Of a stretch of DNA of 64,000 nucleotides, positions 21,432-30,493 are shown piece after piece. The stretch lies in assembly GCA_017307735.1 (NCBI GenBank), contig JAFKGR010000011.1, positions 119,494 through 183,493 of the forward strand, read 5' to 3'. A program made the position numbers and the translations under genes. This stretch comes from Chitinophagaceae bacterium. Its GTDB lineage: Bacteria > Bacteroidota > Bacteroidia > Chitinophagales > Chitinophagaceae. Position 1 is the first letter of the stretch. Each line of letters begins with the position of its first letter. The notes beneath the pieces are model-generated. The model was not told where the DNA came from, made no database searches, and saw only the letters and a list, made by a program, of their open reading frames with translations.

Positions 21432-21877
21432 TGAGTTTTAGCAAAACAATAGCCGCGGTGTTTGGAATCGGATACCTTCCCAAAGGTGGAGGTACTGTTG
21501 CCGCCGCGGTTTATTGTTTAATATGGTTTTTGACGCCAGAGGATTTACCTCTTTTTGAAATAGCGTGTCTTATTGTTGTTCTGGTTTTGGGAATATGGAG
21601 TGCCTCAAGGGTAGAAACGGATTGGGGAACAGACAGCAACAGAGTGGTGATAGATGAGTTTGCAGGAATGATGATTTCATTATTATTCGTTCCGAAAAGA
21701 ATTTCTTATCTGATATTTGCATTCCTTTTTTTCAGATTATTTGATATCCTTAAACCATTAGGTATCCGAAAAACAGAAAAATTTCCGGGAGGATGGGGTG
21801 TAATGGCCGACGATGTGCTATCCGGAATTTACACATGGATTTTATTAAACATAGTTTTAGAGATGAAATTATTTTAG
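21431..21877 (+). CDS. PgpA-like phosphatase, probably phosphatidylinositol-phosphate phosphatase
   Basis: Membrane phosphatase of the phosphatidylglycerophosphatase A family, 148 residues with about four hydrophobic segments. The family pattern is visible in GIGYLPKGGGTVAAAV near residue 12-27, DRVVIDEFAGM-type segment SNRVVIDEFAGMMISL near 70-85, and FRLFDILKPLGIRKTEKFPGGWGVMADDVLSGIY near 99-132. PgpA normally removes phosphate from PG-phosphate. Placed between inositol-phosphate synthase and the lipid phosphotransferase, it most likely dephosphorylates phosphatidylinositol phosphate to phosphatidylinositol, as proposed for the equivalent gene in the Bacteroides inositol-lipid cluster. Confidence 0.85.
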   Translation: MSFSKTIAAVFGIGYLPKGGGTVAAAVYCLIWFLTPEDLPLFEIACLIVVLVLGIWSASRVETDWGTDSNRVVIDEFAGMMISLLFVPKRISYLIFAFLFFRLFDILKPLGIRKTEKFPGGWGVMADDVLSGIYTWILLNIVLEMKLF

Positions 21878-21878
21878 G

Positions 21879-22271
21879 ATGATTACATTTTTAAAGGCCA
21901 ATTTGGCATCACTTATTTCTTCTTTTTTTGATTACCTGGTTACCATTTTGGCAGTTCAGCTTTTCGGCATGAATGTGGTTCTTGCAAACTTTGTTGGAAA
22001 CGTATCCGGCGGAATTCTAAATTTTACACTGGGAAGAAAGTGGGTCTTCGGTGCCATGAGTTCCAGCCGTTTCGTTCAGGCAAAGAAATATTTTTTGGTG
22101 TGGGTAGGTAATTTATTGCTCAATGCTTTAGGTATGTATCTTTTAACAGAAATAGGACTCTATTACGTTGTTAGTAAAATAATCACCTCTTTGGCAGTAG
22201 CTGTTTGTTACAACTATCCCTTGCAAAAAAGGTATGTTTTTAAAAACAGTATGGAGTATGAAGTGGGGTAA
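21879..22271 (+). CDS. GtrA-like membrane protein
   Basis: Small integral membrane protein of 130 residues with four predicted transmembrane helices, of the GtrA/DPMS family. Typical features are LASLISSFFDYLVTILAVQLFG at the N-terminus, the NFVGNVSGGILNFTLGRKWVF loop between helices 2 and 3, and NYPLQKRYVF near the C-terminus. GtrA proteins are thought to flip or handle lipid-linked substrates. One nucleotide separates it from the PgpA-like gene, and the next gene starts inside its 3' end, so it is firmly part of the lipid operon. A role in flipping an inositol or ceramide lipid is a hypothesis. Confidence 0.82.
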   Translation: MITFLKANLASLISSFFDYLVTILAVQLFGMNVVLANFVGNVSGGILNFTLGRKWVFGAMSSSRFVQAKKYFLVWVGNLLLNALGMYLLTEIGLYYVVSKIITSLAVAVCYNYPLQKRYVFKNSMEYEVG

Positions 22272-24810
22272 AATTTTTGTAAGAGTAGCTTTTTTCTCAA
22301 TTATTTTTTTATGTGGAGCCAATTTACTGAATGCACAGACAGTAGTACGGGGTTTCGTTAAGGACGCAAGCACTTCCCAACCACTTGCCTTTGTAAGTGT
22401 TTATTTCGAAGGAGGTCGGGGTGTGATGACAGGACAGGATGGTAGCTATAGCATCGACACCAGAGATCTTAAATTCAAAACCATCGCATTTTCTTATACG
22501 GGATACAAAATAGTCGTAAAAAAAATCAATCCCGGAAAAACTCAGGAAATCAATGTATCGCTACATCCTGAAGGACCGATGGATGCCATCGTCATCAAAG
22601 TAAAGAAGCGTCCAAAATACAGAAACAAGGATAATCCTGCCGTCGAGCTGATCCGCGAGGTAATCGCTCACAAAGCCCAAAACCAAATTACCAATTACGA
22701 TTATGTACAGTATCAGCAATATGAAAAATTGTCACTATCGCTTGAAAACAGCAATACAAAAAAATTAAAGAATACCATATTTTTAAGAAAATATAAATTT
22801 CTCTTCGACAATCTGGATTCAACTTCAGTAGAAGGAAAAAAGTTGTTGCCAGTTTATCTGTTTGAGAAAATTGAGGATAAATATTTAAGGAAAGATCCAA
22901 AAGCTGATAAAAGTATTGTCCTCGGTGAAAAACAGGTAAACTATGGAAGTTTTCTGGATGCAAAAGGTATTCAGTCGTACCTCAACAGGTTGTACAGCAA
23001 CATCAATATTTATGAAAATAACCTGACGGTTCTGAATGTCCAATTCCTTAGTCCGATAGCTGATGGCGGACCCACATTTTACAGATATTATATCCGTGAC
23101 ACAGTGGAAGTAAACGGCATCAGGGTTGTTCAGCTTTTCTTCACTCCGAGGAATCCCGCAGATTTAATTTTCAGAGGGACGATGTACATTACCCTTGATG
23201 GTAATTTCGGCATTCAGAAAATAGACATGACCGTCAGCAAAAACGCAAACCTTAACCTGGTCAAAGGCCTTAATATCAGTCAGGAATTTGAACGTGCAAA
23301 AGACGGTAGATATCATGTAATAAAAAGTACCCAGTCCACTGAATTTACCCTTACCAAAAAAGCAACCGGTGGAGTATGGGGTGAACGAACGGTGGTATTG
23401 CGCGATTACGAAATCGGCAAACCGGCGCCGGATAGTATTTACAACGCACCTGATGTAGTGGAAAGGCTTGATAATGCCCAACAACCCGATAGTTTTTGGG
23501 TTGCCAACCGGCCGCCTGATGTACTTACACCACAGGAAAAAAATACCTATTCCAATATTGATACACTTCGGAATCTCAGGTCATTCAAAACACTCACCCA
23601 GATTTTTACTTTCGCATTTGCCGGATGGGTTGGAATGGGAGATTGGGAAATGGGAAATACCAATACTTTTTACAGCTTTAATCCGGTTGAAGGTTTCCGG
23701 TTGAAATTTGGCGGGCGAACCTCAACCAAATTGAGTAAAACATTTTTCCTGGATTCTTATTTGGCCTATGGATTCAAAGACCAGAAATTTAAATATCTGC
23801 TCGGGGCCACTTATTCTTTCAACCACAAATCGGTCTATTCCTATCCACTCAATTATTTAAAAGTAAGTTACCAGCACGAAACAACTATTCCCGGCCAGGA
23901 ATTGCTATTTGTTCAGGAAGACAACTTCTTCCTCTCTTTCAAACGGGGAAATAACAACAAATGGCTTTACAACAAATATTTCAAGATGGATTATGTACAT
24001 GAATTTGCACATAATCTTTCTTATAACATCACTTTTAAAAACTGGATACAGGCTCCTGCCGGTGAAATCTTCTTTCAAAAAGTAAATGACAATGCTTTTC
24101 TGCAAGACCTGAATACCAGTGAGCTTTCCACCAATTTCAGATGGGCGCCGCATGAACAATTTTACCAGGGAAAAAACTATCGTATCCCGATTTTTAATAA
24201 ATATCCGATTATTCAATTGACCTATACCCGTGGAATCAAAGATTTAATGGGGGGCGAATACAATTATGACAGACTGCATTTCAGGGTTGACAAACGTTTT
24301 TATTTGTCGCAACTGGGATTTGTAGATGCTACACTTGAAAGTGGATACATCTTTGGAAAAGTCCCATTTCCATTGCTGTTCATCCATCGTGCCAACCAGA
24401 CTTATGCTTTTCAGGATAATTCATATAACCTGATGAACTTCCTCGAATTTGTAGGCGATTCCTACGCATCTACACGTTGGGATTTTTATTTTAATGGATT
24501 TTTTCTGAATAAAATTCCGGTACTCAAAAAATTAAAACTCAGAGAGGTGGCTACCCTGAAAGTACTTTATGGCGGACTTAGAGATGAAAATAATCCGGCA
24601 AAAAATCCTGAATTGCTTAAATTTCCAACCGATACTGAGGGCCAACCGCTTACTTATGGTTTGAGCAAAGAACCATATATCGAGGCAAGCGTGGGGCTGG
24701 CAAATATTTTTAAACTGATAAGAGTTGATTTGGTAAAAAGGATTACCTATCTGGATCATCCGGATGTGGCGAAGTTGGGGATAAGGGCGCTTATTCAGTT
24801 TCAATTCTAA
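22258..24810 (+). CDS. DUF5686 outer-membrane protein with carboxypeptidase-regulatory domain
   Basis: Exported protein of 850 residues. I take ATG at 22258, which gives a clean signal peptide (MKWGKIFVRVAFF to LLNAQ); an ATG 24 bp upstream is possible but adds eight residues before the signal. After the signal come a carboxypeptidase-regulatory-like beta domain (about residues 30-110: VRGFVKDASTSQPLAFVSVY) and a long region of the DUF5686 type (PAVELIREVIAHKAQNQ..NYDYVQYQQYEK..) ending in repeated amphipathic strands and a terminal RALIQFQF, as in outer-membrane barrels. It overlaps the GtrA gene by 14 bp. No function is known for this family. In this locus it is a candidate for placing or binding sphingolipid in the outer membrane. 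Confidence 0.85.
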   Translation: MKWGKIFVRVAFFSIIFLCGANLLNAQTVVRGFVKDASTSQPLAFVSVYFEGGRGVMTGQDGSYSIDTRDLKFKTIAFSYTGYKIVVKKINPGKTQEINVSLHPEGPMDAIVIKVKKRPKYRNKDNPAVELIREVIAHKAQNQITNYDYVQYQQYEKLSLSLENSNTKKLKNTIFLRKYKFLFDNLDSTSVEGKKLLPVYLFEKIEDKYLRKDPKADKSIVLGEKQVNYGSFLDAKGIQSYLNRLYSNINIYENNLTVLNVQFLSPIADGGPTFYRYYIRDTVEVNGIRVVQLFFTPRNPADLIFRGTMYITLDGNFGIQKIDMTVSKNANLNLVKGLNISQEFERAKDGRYHVIKSTQSTEFTLTKKATGGVWGERTVVLRDYEIGKPAPDSIYNAPDVVERLDNAQQPDSFWVANRPPDVLTPQEKNTYSNIDTLRNLRSFKTLTQIFTFAFAGWVGMGDWEMGNTNTFYSFNPVEGFRLKFGGRTSTKLSKTFFLDSYLAYGFKDQKFKYLLGATYSFNHKSVYSYPLNYLKVSYQHETTIPGQELLFVQEDNFFLSFKRGNNNKWLYNKYFKMDYVHEFAHNLSYNITFKNWIQAPAGEIFFQKVNDNAFLQDLNTSELSTNFRWAPHEQFYQGKNYRIPIFNKYPIIQLTYTRGIKDLMGGEYNYDRLHFRVDKRFYLSQLGFVDATLESGYIFGKVPFPLLFIHRANQTYAFQDNSYNLMNFLEFVGDSYASTRWDFYFNGFFLNKIPVLKKLKLREVATLKVLYGGLRDENNPAKNPELLKFPTDTEGQPLTYGLSKEPYIEASVGLANIFKLIRVDLVKRITYLDHPDVAKLGIRALIQFQF

Positions 24811-24838
24811 CTCTGTTTGATGAAAATTATTACTTACT

Positions 24839-25546
24839 ATGAAGTTAAGAGATAGGCTCCAACAACTCATTTACAAAATAATTCATCCGTTGGTGAAGTT
24901 TCTCATTAAAATCGGATGCACACCGAATATTATTACGTTCACAGGGTTTATCTTGAATATTGGCGTTGCCGTTATTTTTATTACCGGCGCGCAGGAAGAT
25001 AATCGCGGGCAACTTTCTTATGTGGGATGGGCGGGTGCTTTGATCCTGTTTTCCGGATTGTTCGATATGATCGACGGGCAGGTAGCGCGGATCGGAAACA
25101 TGAGTTCAAAATACGGAGCTCTTTTCGATTCTGTCCTGGACAGATACAGTGAGCTTGTCATGTTTCTTGGAATTTGTTATTACCTGGTAGCCTATCACTA
25201 TTTCCTTAGTTCTTTATTTGCATTTGTTGCCCTGATCGGTTCCATGATGATCAGCTACACAAGAGCAAGGAGCGAAGGGCTCGGGATTCAAAACAAGGGC
25301 GGTTTTATGCAAAGACCCGAAAGAATAGTGCTGACCGGATTAAGTGCATTAGCCTGTGGTATCACTTCCAATTTTATCGGGGGAGATTACAAATTGTATT
25401 TACCCGGAACTTCAATTCGTATTTTTGAAACCATAACCGTCTTTACGCTGCCGATAACCGTTATGGCTGTCCTGACCAATATCACTGCCATCAGAAGATT
25501 GTTAGATGCAAAAAAAGCTATGGAAGCACTAAAGGAGGATAAATGA
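24839..25546 (+). CDS. CDP-alcohol phosphatidyltransferase, probable phosphatidylinositol-phosphate synthase
   Basis: Integral membrane enzyme, 235 residues, about six transmembrane helices. The complete CDP-alcohol phosphotransferase signature DGxxAR-x8-GxxxDxxxD is present: DGQVAR at residues 79-84, Gly93, Asp97 and Asp101. These Asp residues bind the metal ions and the CDP-diacylglycerol. With inositol-phosphate synthase and a PgpA-like phosphatase upstream, the likely acceptor is inositol 3-phosphate, giving phosphatidylinositol phosphate, as in mycobacteria and Bacteroides. Phosphatidylglycerol phosphate or phosphatidylserine synthesis is the main alternative. It lies 28 bp behind the DUF5686 gene and overlaps the next gene by 4 bp. 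Confidence 0.88.
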   Translation: MKLRDRLQQLIYKIIHPLVKFLIKIGCTPNIITFTGFILNIGVAVIFITGAQEDNRGQLSYVGWAGALILFSGLFDMIDGQVARIGNMSSKYGALFDSVLDRYSELVMFLGICYYLVAYHYFLSSLFAFVALIGSMMISYTRARSEGLGIQNKGGFMQRPERIVLTGLSALACGITSNFIGGDYKLYLPGTSIRIFETITVFTLPITVMAVLTNITAIRRLLDAKKAMEALKEDK

Positions 25547-26106
25547 AAAAAAGATTTAAGGGTGGGATGTTGGTATTGCTGACACTTGTGAGCCTGAATG
25601 GATTATGTCAATACAGTTCACCGGCAGATACCTTTCCTGTGCCAAAAGAAGATCCTGATATTCTTTTCTATCTTCAGCGCCAGCCAAATTCAAATACCAT
25701 CATTGTAAACCTGAATATAAAAAATGGCCAGGTAGATACTGATAATCCGGTCAATGTGTTTTGGAGGAGGTATCAGGAAGATGGAAGAAAAGCCAGGCTG
25801 AATTTTATCCAGAAAGAATTTGCCTACGGGATCAGAACACAAAAAATTGCAGATGGTGTTTATATCCTCAATTTCGTTTCGTATAAAAAAATGAAATTCA
25901 GGTTGGAAAGGGACAAAGGAAATGTTTGGCGTGTTTATAGTAACTTACAAAATGGTGGCAGAATGATTCTGCGTCGGATTTATATTCATGTGAATGGAGG
26001 ATCCTTTTGGAAACCACACATTGAATACGTAGAATTGAAAGGTGCCGATCCTGCCACACACAAAGAAATTAGAGAAAGAATTACTTTAAAAAACATTGAT
26101 ACCTGA
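25543..26106 (+). CDS. Exported DUF4833 protein
   Basis: 187 residues with a signal peptide (MKKRFKGGMLVLLTLVSLNGLC, then QYSS), so it acts outside the cytoplasm. The mature part looks all-beta (PDILFYLQRQPNSNTIIVNLN, NPVNVFWRRYQEDGRKARLN, GDGVYILNFVSYKK-type strand ADGVYILNFVSYKKMKF) and fits my memory of DUF4833, a family of unknown function found beside inositol-lipid genes in Bacteroidota. The start codon overlaps the CDP-alcohol phosphotransferase stop by 4 bp, so the two proteins are made together. A periplasmic role in handling the lipid product is an inference from linkage only. Confidence 0.75.
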   Translation: MKKRFKGGMLVLLTLVSLNGLCQYSSPADTFPVPKEDPDILFYLQRQPNSNTIIVNLNIKNGQVDTDNPVNVFWRRYQEDGRKARLNFIQKEFAYGIRTQKIADGVYILNFVSYKKMKFRLERDKGNVWRVYSNLQNGGRMILRRIYIHVNGGSFWKPHIEYVELKGADPATHKEIRERITLKNIDT

Positions 26107-26216
26107 CAAAATCACCATTTTAAAGTAAAAAGAGATGCAATAACAGACAATTGGCACAGAAGTCGATGAAAAAATTTAGGTAGTTGTAAATTTAATCATC
26201 ATAAAAATATATACTT

Positions 26217-26870
26217 ATGCCAAAAACATACATATCAAATTCAGAGGAATCAGTGCGGATGTTCAAGAGCAACTGGATGGAGGCTTTGTCGAAAGTACCT
26301 TTTTTCGTACCATTAATTGTTTATATCCCGGTCATTGCATTTCTGACTTATGAATCGTTTGCACAAGGTGCAGGAATCGGATACTTCTTTCTCTTTCTTA
26401 TTTTCGGTTTGTTTATCTGGACAATTACAGAATACATTCTGCACCGTTTTGTTTTTCATTTTGTGCCCAAATCAAAATGGGGGCAACGGTTACATTTCAT
26501 TTTCCATGGAGTGCACCACGATTATCCGCAAGATGCAAACAGGCTGGTAATGCCTCCCTCTGCAAGTATTCCGCTGGCAATTTTATTCTATTTGTTTTTT
26601 AGATTATTTTTTAGTGATTTAGGTCATCTATTGTCATTTTTCACGGGCTTTATCACGGGTTATCTTATCTACGATATGATGCACTATGCATTTCACCATT
26701 TCAGAATCAACAACAAATTTTTTCAGAAATTGAAAGCACAGCACATGCTTCATCATTATCAGGATCCTCACAAAGGATATGGGGTAAGTACACTGATGTG
26801 GGACGATCTTTTTCACACCAATTTCCCGTCTAAAAAAATGACATCGGGAAAAACGACCGTTTCAAAATAA
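26217..26870 (+). CDS. Fatty acid 2-hydroxylase family protein (Scs7/FA2H-like)
   Basis: Membrane di-iron hydroxylase of 217 residues with four hydrophobic helices. Histidine clusters are His76/His81 (HRFVFH), His93/97/100/101 (HFIFHGVHHD), His156/160/161 (HYAFHH) and His176/179/180 (HMLHH). The segments RLVMPPSASIPLA and HHYQDPHKGYGVSTLMWDD closely parallel the same regions of yeast Scs7 and animal FA2H, which hydroxylate C2 of the sphingolipid N-acyl chain. The N-terminal cytochrome b5 domain of the eukaryotic enzymes is absent, so another electron donor must serve. Likely product: 2-hydroxy-acyl ceramide. A carotenoid or sterol hydroxylase is less likely given the RLVMPP motif and the locus. 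Confidence 0.87.
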   Translation: MPKTYISNSEESVRMFKSNWMEALSKVPFFVPLIVYIPVIAFLTYESFAQGAGIGYFFLFLIFGLFIWTITEYILHRFVFHFVPKSKWGQRLHFIFHGVHHDYPQDANRLVMPPSASIPLAILFYLFFRLFFSDLGHLLSFFTGFITGYLIYDMMHYAFHHFRINNKFFQKLKAQHMLHHYQDPHKGYGVSTLMWDDLFHTNFPSKKMTSGKTTVSK

Positions 26871-26874
26871 TAAA

Positions 26875-27807
26875 GTGGGAAATACACCGGAAGAGAAAAA
26901 GTTTAATTCAAAACACATTTTACTGATAGCTGTTATTTCAGCAATATACCTTGCCGTATCAGCTATTTTCATAGGGTTCAAGGTAGAGCAGCTCGTGCTG
27001 GTCTGCCTTTTCTGGATTATGTATCTGGCCTCTGCTCCATCAAGAAAAATTATCCTGGGGTTTTCAGTCTTCATCGCTTATTGGGTCATTTTCGACTACA
27101 TGAAATTGCTTCCAAACTATGACGTGAACAACGTTCACATCAAAGACTTGTATGACCATGAAAAAAATTTATTTGGAGTAAACTACAGGGGTGTTGTTCT
27201 TACTCCTCATGAATTGTTTGAAAAATATCAGAATCCGGCTTTCGATTTAATGAGCGGATTATTTTATCTCTGCTGGGTGCCGGTTCCCATATTTTTAGCT
27301 GCCTATTTATTTTATAAAAACCGGATGGAGTTTCTGAAATTCTCTCTTACGTTTTTGTGGATCAATCTGATTGGATTTGTCATTTATTATATTTATCCGG
27401 CAGCCCCGCCCTGGTATATTGAGAACTATGGAACTATTTTTAAAGCTGCAACCCCCGGCAACACAGCAGGGCTTGCAAGATTTGATATGCTCGTGGGTGT
27501 AAGGATTTTCCACAGTTTGTACTCTCAGAGTTCCAATGTGTTTGCAGCTATGCCCTCATTGCATTCCGCCTATCCTTTACTTGTTCTTTATTATGGATTG
27601 AAAAATAAGTTGGGACTTGTCAATATTCTGTTTGGTATCATTATGATTGGCATCTGGCTTTCCGCCATCTATACCGGACACCATTATTTACTCGATGTAA
27701 TTGCCGGAATTATTGTTTGTATAATCGGAATCATTTCCTTCAACCGGATCATTAAATGGCAGCCGATAACCAAGTGGTTACCTTCATATTTTAAATTGAT
27801 CAGCTAA
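26875..27807 (+). CDS. PAP2-superfamily inositol-phosphotransferase, AUR1-like (candidate inositol phosphoceramide synthase)
   Basis: Polytopic membrane protein of 310 residues, about eight hydrophobic segments. Conserved parts are YPAAPPW (residues 174-180), PSLHSA (227-232) and GHHYLLDVIAG (from His269/His270 to Asp274). PSLHS with HHYxxD and the APPW motif is the pattern of AUR1/IPC synthases, which move phosphoinositol from phosphatidylinositol to ceramide, rather than the PSGH of ordinary PAP2 phosphatases. Start is GTG at 26875, 4 bp after the hydroxylase stop; the next in-frame ATG would remove the first transmembrane segment. It would complete the pathway of this locus. A plain lipid phosphatase is the alternative. 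Confidence 0.82.
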   Translation: MGNTPEEKKFNSKHILLIAVISAIYLAVSAIFIGFKVEQLVLVCLFWIMYLASAPSRKIILGFSVFIAYWVIFDYMKLLPNYDVNNVHIKDLYDHEKNLFGVNYRGVVLTPHELFEKYQNPAFDLMSGLFYLCWVPVPIFLAAYLFYKNRMEFLKFSLTFLWINLIGFVIYYIYPAAPPWYIENYGTIFKAATPGNTAGLARFDMLVGVRIFHSLYSQSSNVFAAMPSLHSAYPLLVLYYGLKNKLGLVNILFGIIMIGIWLSAIYTGHHYLLDVIAGIIVCIIGIISFNRIIKWQPITKWLPSYFKLIS

Positions 27808-27820
27808 ACGATTTGTTGAT

Positions 27821-27839
27821 CTGAATCCAATTCAGTTTT
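27821..27839 (+). terminator. Weak hairpin between convergent genes
   Basis: CTGAAT-CCA-ATTCAG (27821-27835) followed by TTTT lies in the 45-bp gap between the last sphingolipid gene and prpD. The stem is short and A+T-rich, so termination may be weak. Confidence 0.35.
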
Positions 27840-27852
27840 CCAAAACAGCATG

Positions 27853-29304
27853 TCAAATCACCAGCAAATCGACAAATTCATTGACATCCAATTGGGTCAA
27901 TGTTTCGAAATCCAAAGAATAATCAAGGATCATTTTCTGTTGTTTTTCCGGGAACTTTCTTGTCAGATTTATTTTGAATTTTTCAACCAATTTGGGAATG
28001 CCTTCTTCCCTTCTGCGTTTGTGGCCAATGGGATATTCCACCAAAACCTCATCCATCACTGTACCGTCATTCAATTCTATAGTAAGCCCGTTTGCAATAG
28101 AACGCTTTTCCGGATCGTGATAATCCTTCGTAAACTGTACATCTTCCACACATTTCATTTTGTCACGTAACACATCAATCCTCGGATCAGAAGCTACATT
28201 ATTCTCATAATCCTTTGCAGTCAGCCTTCCAAAGATCAATGGAACAGCAATCATGTATTGAATGCAATGGTCACGATCGGCCGGATTGTATAACGGGCCC
28301 TTTTTATCAATGATCCGAATTGCTGCTTCATGGGTGCGAATGGTAATCTTTTTGATATCGCCAGTTGTCTTACCCATTTTATTCAGCTTGCCGTGCAAAG
28401 TCATTGCAGCCTCTACCGCGGTTTGAGAATGGAACTCTGCAGGGAAAGAAATTTTGAACAAAACATTTTCCATTACATAAGAACCATAAGGGCGCTGAAA
28501 TTTGAATTCATTTCCTTTGAAAGAAACATCATAAAATCCCCAGGTTTTGGCAGTCAGTACTGAAGGATAACCCATCTCACCTGTCTTTGCCATGAGAGCT
28601 AGTCTCACTGCTCTCGATGTGGCATCGCCGGCAGCCCATGATTTACGGCTGCCCGTATTGGGTGCGTGCCGGTAAGTGCGCAACGACTGTCCATCCACAA
28701 ACACCAGCGATATGGCATTAATCAACTCATCCCTGGTAAGCCCGATTAATTTTCCTACCACGGCAGTTGAAGCAAGTTTAACGAGTAGCACATGATCCAG
28801 GCCAACTTTGTTGAATGAATTTTCCAATGCCATCACTCCCTGAATTTCATGAGCCATAATCATTCCTTCCAACACCTGTTTCATCTTCAGTGGTTTTTTC
28901 CCTTCGGCAATATGCGTTCTGGAAAGCCAGTCGGCAGTTGCCAGGATCCCTCCCAAATTGTCAGAAGGATGCCCCCACTCTGCCGCCAAAAAAGTATCAT
29001 TAAAATCGAGCCAGCGGATAATAGCTCCGATATTAAATGCAGCCTGCACCGGATCTAACTGGAATTGTGTGCCGGGTACTTTGGCCCCATTCGGTACAAT
29101 CGTTCCTTTTACAACCGGGCCTAACAGTTTCGTACATGCGGGATATGTCAGCGCTTCTAATCCGCAACCAATCGTATCCAACAAACAATAATGCGCCGTT
29201 TTCCATGCCAGGTCATTTTTGATCTCATAGGTCAAAACATAGTCGGCAATATCTGTCAATACCTTGTCAGGTTGAGGTCTCTTATTTGAAATGTGTGATG
29301 ACAT
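27853..29304 (-). CDS. prpD: 2-Methylcitrate dehydratase
   Basis: Dehydrates 2-methylcitrate to 2-methyl-cis-aconitate in the methylcitrate cycle for propionyl-CoA. The 483 residues match the MmgE/PrpD family: [11 protein letters not shown] near residue 43, [26 protein letters not shown] near 116-141, [39 protein letters not shown] near 200-238, and the C-terminal [32 protein letters not shown]. Length is normal. It is last in the reverse-strand operon adh-prpB-prpC-prpD, 22 bp behind prpC. Confidence 0.95.
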   Translation of the reverse strand: MSSHISNKRPQPDKVLTDIADYVLTYEIKNDLAWKTAHYCLLDTIGCGLEALTYPACTKLLGPVVKGTIVPNGAKVPGTQFQLDPVQAAFNIGAIIRWLDFNDTFLAAEWGHPSDNLGGILATADWLSRTHIAEGKKPLKMKQVLEGMIMAHEIQGVMALENSFNKVGLDHVLLVKLASTAVVGKLIGLTRDELINAISLVFVDGQSLRTYRHAPNTGSRKSWAAGDATSRAVRLALMAKTGEMGYPSVLTAKTWGFYDVSFKGNEFKFQRPYGSYVMENVLFKISFPAEFHSQTAVEAAMTLHGKLNKMGKTTGDIKKITIRTHEAAIRIIDKKGPLYNPADRDHCIQYMIAVPLIFGRLTAKDYENNVASDPRIDVLRDKMKCVEDVQFTKDYHDPEKRSIANGLTIELNDGTVMDEVLVEYPIGHKRRREEGIPKLVEKFKINLTRKFPEKQQKMILDYSLDFETLTQLDVNEFVDLLVI

Positions 29305-29326
29305 TTTTCTTTATTTTCCAGGTGTT

Positions 29327-30493
29327 TTATTTTCTTTTTTCGATGGGAATGAATTTCCTGTTTTCAGGCCCGATGTAATTGGCGCTTGGCCTGATGATTT
29401 TTCCATCCTGCCTTTGTTCAATAATGTGTGCACACCATCCGGTGGTTCTTGAAATAACAAACAAAGGTGTAAACATGTACGTGGGCACACCCATCATGTG
29501 ATAGGCTACGGCAGAAAACCAATCCAGATTCGGGAACATTTTTTTCTCTTTCCACATTACACTTTCCAATCTGGCGGCCACATCAAAGAGCAGCGTGTCT
29601 CCGGCTTCCTTAGAAAGGTTTCCGGCAACTTTTTTAATAACTACATTCCTCGGATCGGAAATTGTATAAACAGGATGGCCAAAACCAATGATAATTTCTT
29701 TATTGGTGAGCCTCGTCTTGATATCTGTTTCGGCTGCATCCGGCGAAGCATAACGGCTTTGAATTTCGTAAGCCACTTCATTAGCGCCTCCATGCTTTGG
29801 ACCTCTCAATGCACCGATAGCACCTGTCACTGCAGAAAAAACATCCGAGCCGGTTCCGGCAATGACTCTTCCTGTAAAAGTAGAAGCATTGTACTCATGT
29901 TCTGCATACAGGTTCAGCGAAATCTGCATAGCCTTTACCCAGGAATCTGAAGGTTTGGTTCCGTGCAACAGATGAAGAAAATGTCCTCCCACCGAATCAT
30001 CATCTGTTTCCACTTCTATTTCTTTTCCGTTGTGAGAATAGTGATACCAATACAACAGTGCCGAGGCATAAGAGGCTATCAACTTATCTGCTATATCCCT
30101 TGCTCCGGAAAGTGTGTGCTGGTCTTTTTCAGGTTCGATAGCACCCATTGCAGAAACTGATGTACGCAATACATCCATCGGATGGGCAGCAGCCGGTATT
30201 TTCTTCAAAATAACTTTCAAAGCATGGGGAAGCCCCCTTAACGATTTCAGTTTTGCTTTGTAGGCATTGAGTTGTGTTTGCGTCGGCAACGCTCCGTAAA
30301 GAAGCAGATACGCCACTTCTTCAAACTGGGTTTTCTCGGCCAGATCAAGAATATCGTAACCACGGTAATGAAGATCATTTCCGCTTTTGCCGACAGTGCA
30401 AAGAGCCGTATTCCCGGCAGCAACGCCGGAAAGCGCTACACTTTTTTTGGGTTTAAAAGGTATTTCCTTCGTTGCAGTTTGTTTAGTTGCCAT
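29327..30493 (-). CDS. prpC: 2-Methylcitrate synthase / citrate synthase
   Basis: Condenses propionyl-CoA with oxaloacetate to 2-methylcitrate. The 388 residues are a short type II citrate synthase; the active-site segments are [12 protein letters not shown] near residue 42, [22 protein letters not shown] near 193-214 (catalytic His) and the signature [13 protein letters not shown] near 268-280, with WCAHIIEQ near the end. The position between prpB and prpD identifies it as the methylcitrate enzyme rather than the main citrate synthase. Its ATG lies inside the end of prpB (11-bp overlap), so translation of the two is coupled. Confidence 0.94.
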   Translation of the reverse strand: MATKQTATKEIPFKPKKSVALSGVAAGNTALCTVGKSGNDLHYRGYDILDLAEKTQFEEVAYLLLYGALPTQTQLNAYKAKLKSLRGLPHALKVILKKIPAAAHPMDVLRTSVSAMGAIEPEKDQHTLSGARDIADKLIASYASALLYWYHYSHNGKEIEVETDDDSVGGHFLHLLHGTKPSDSWVKAMQISLNLYAEHEYNASTFTGRVIAGTGSDVFSAVTGAIGALRGPKHGGANEVAYEIQSRYASPDAAETDIKTRLTNKEIIIGFGHPVYTISDPRNVVIKKVAGNLSKEAGDTLLFDVAARLESVMWKEKKMFPNLDWFSAVAYHMMGVPTYMFTPLFVISRTTGWCAHIIEQRQDGKIIRPSANYIGPENRKFIPIEKRK

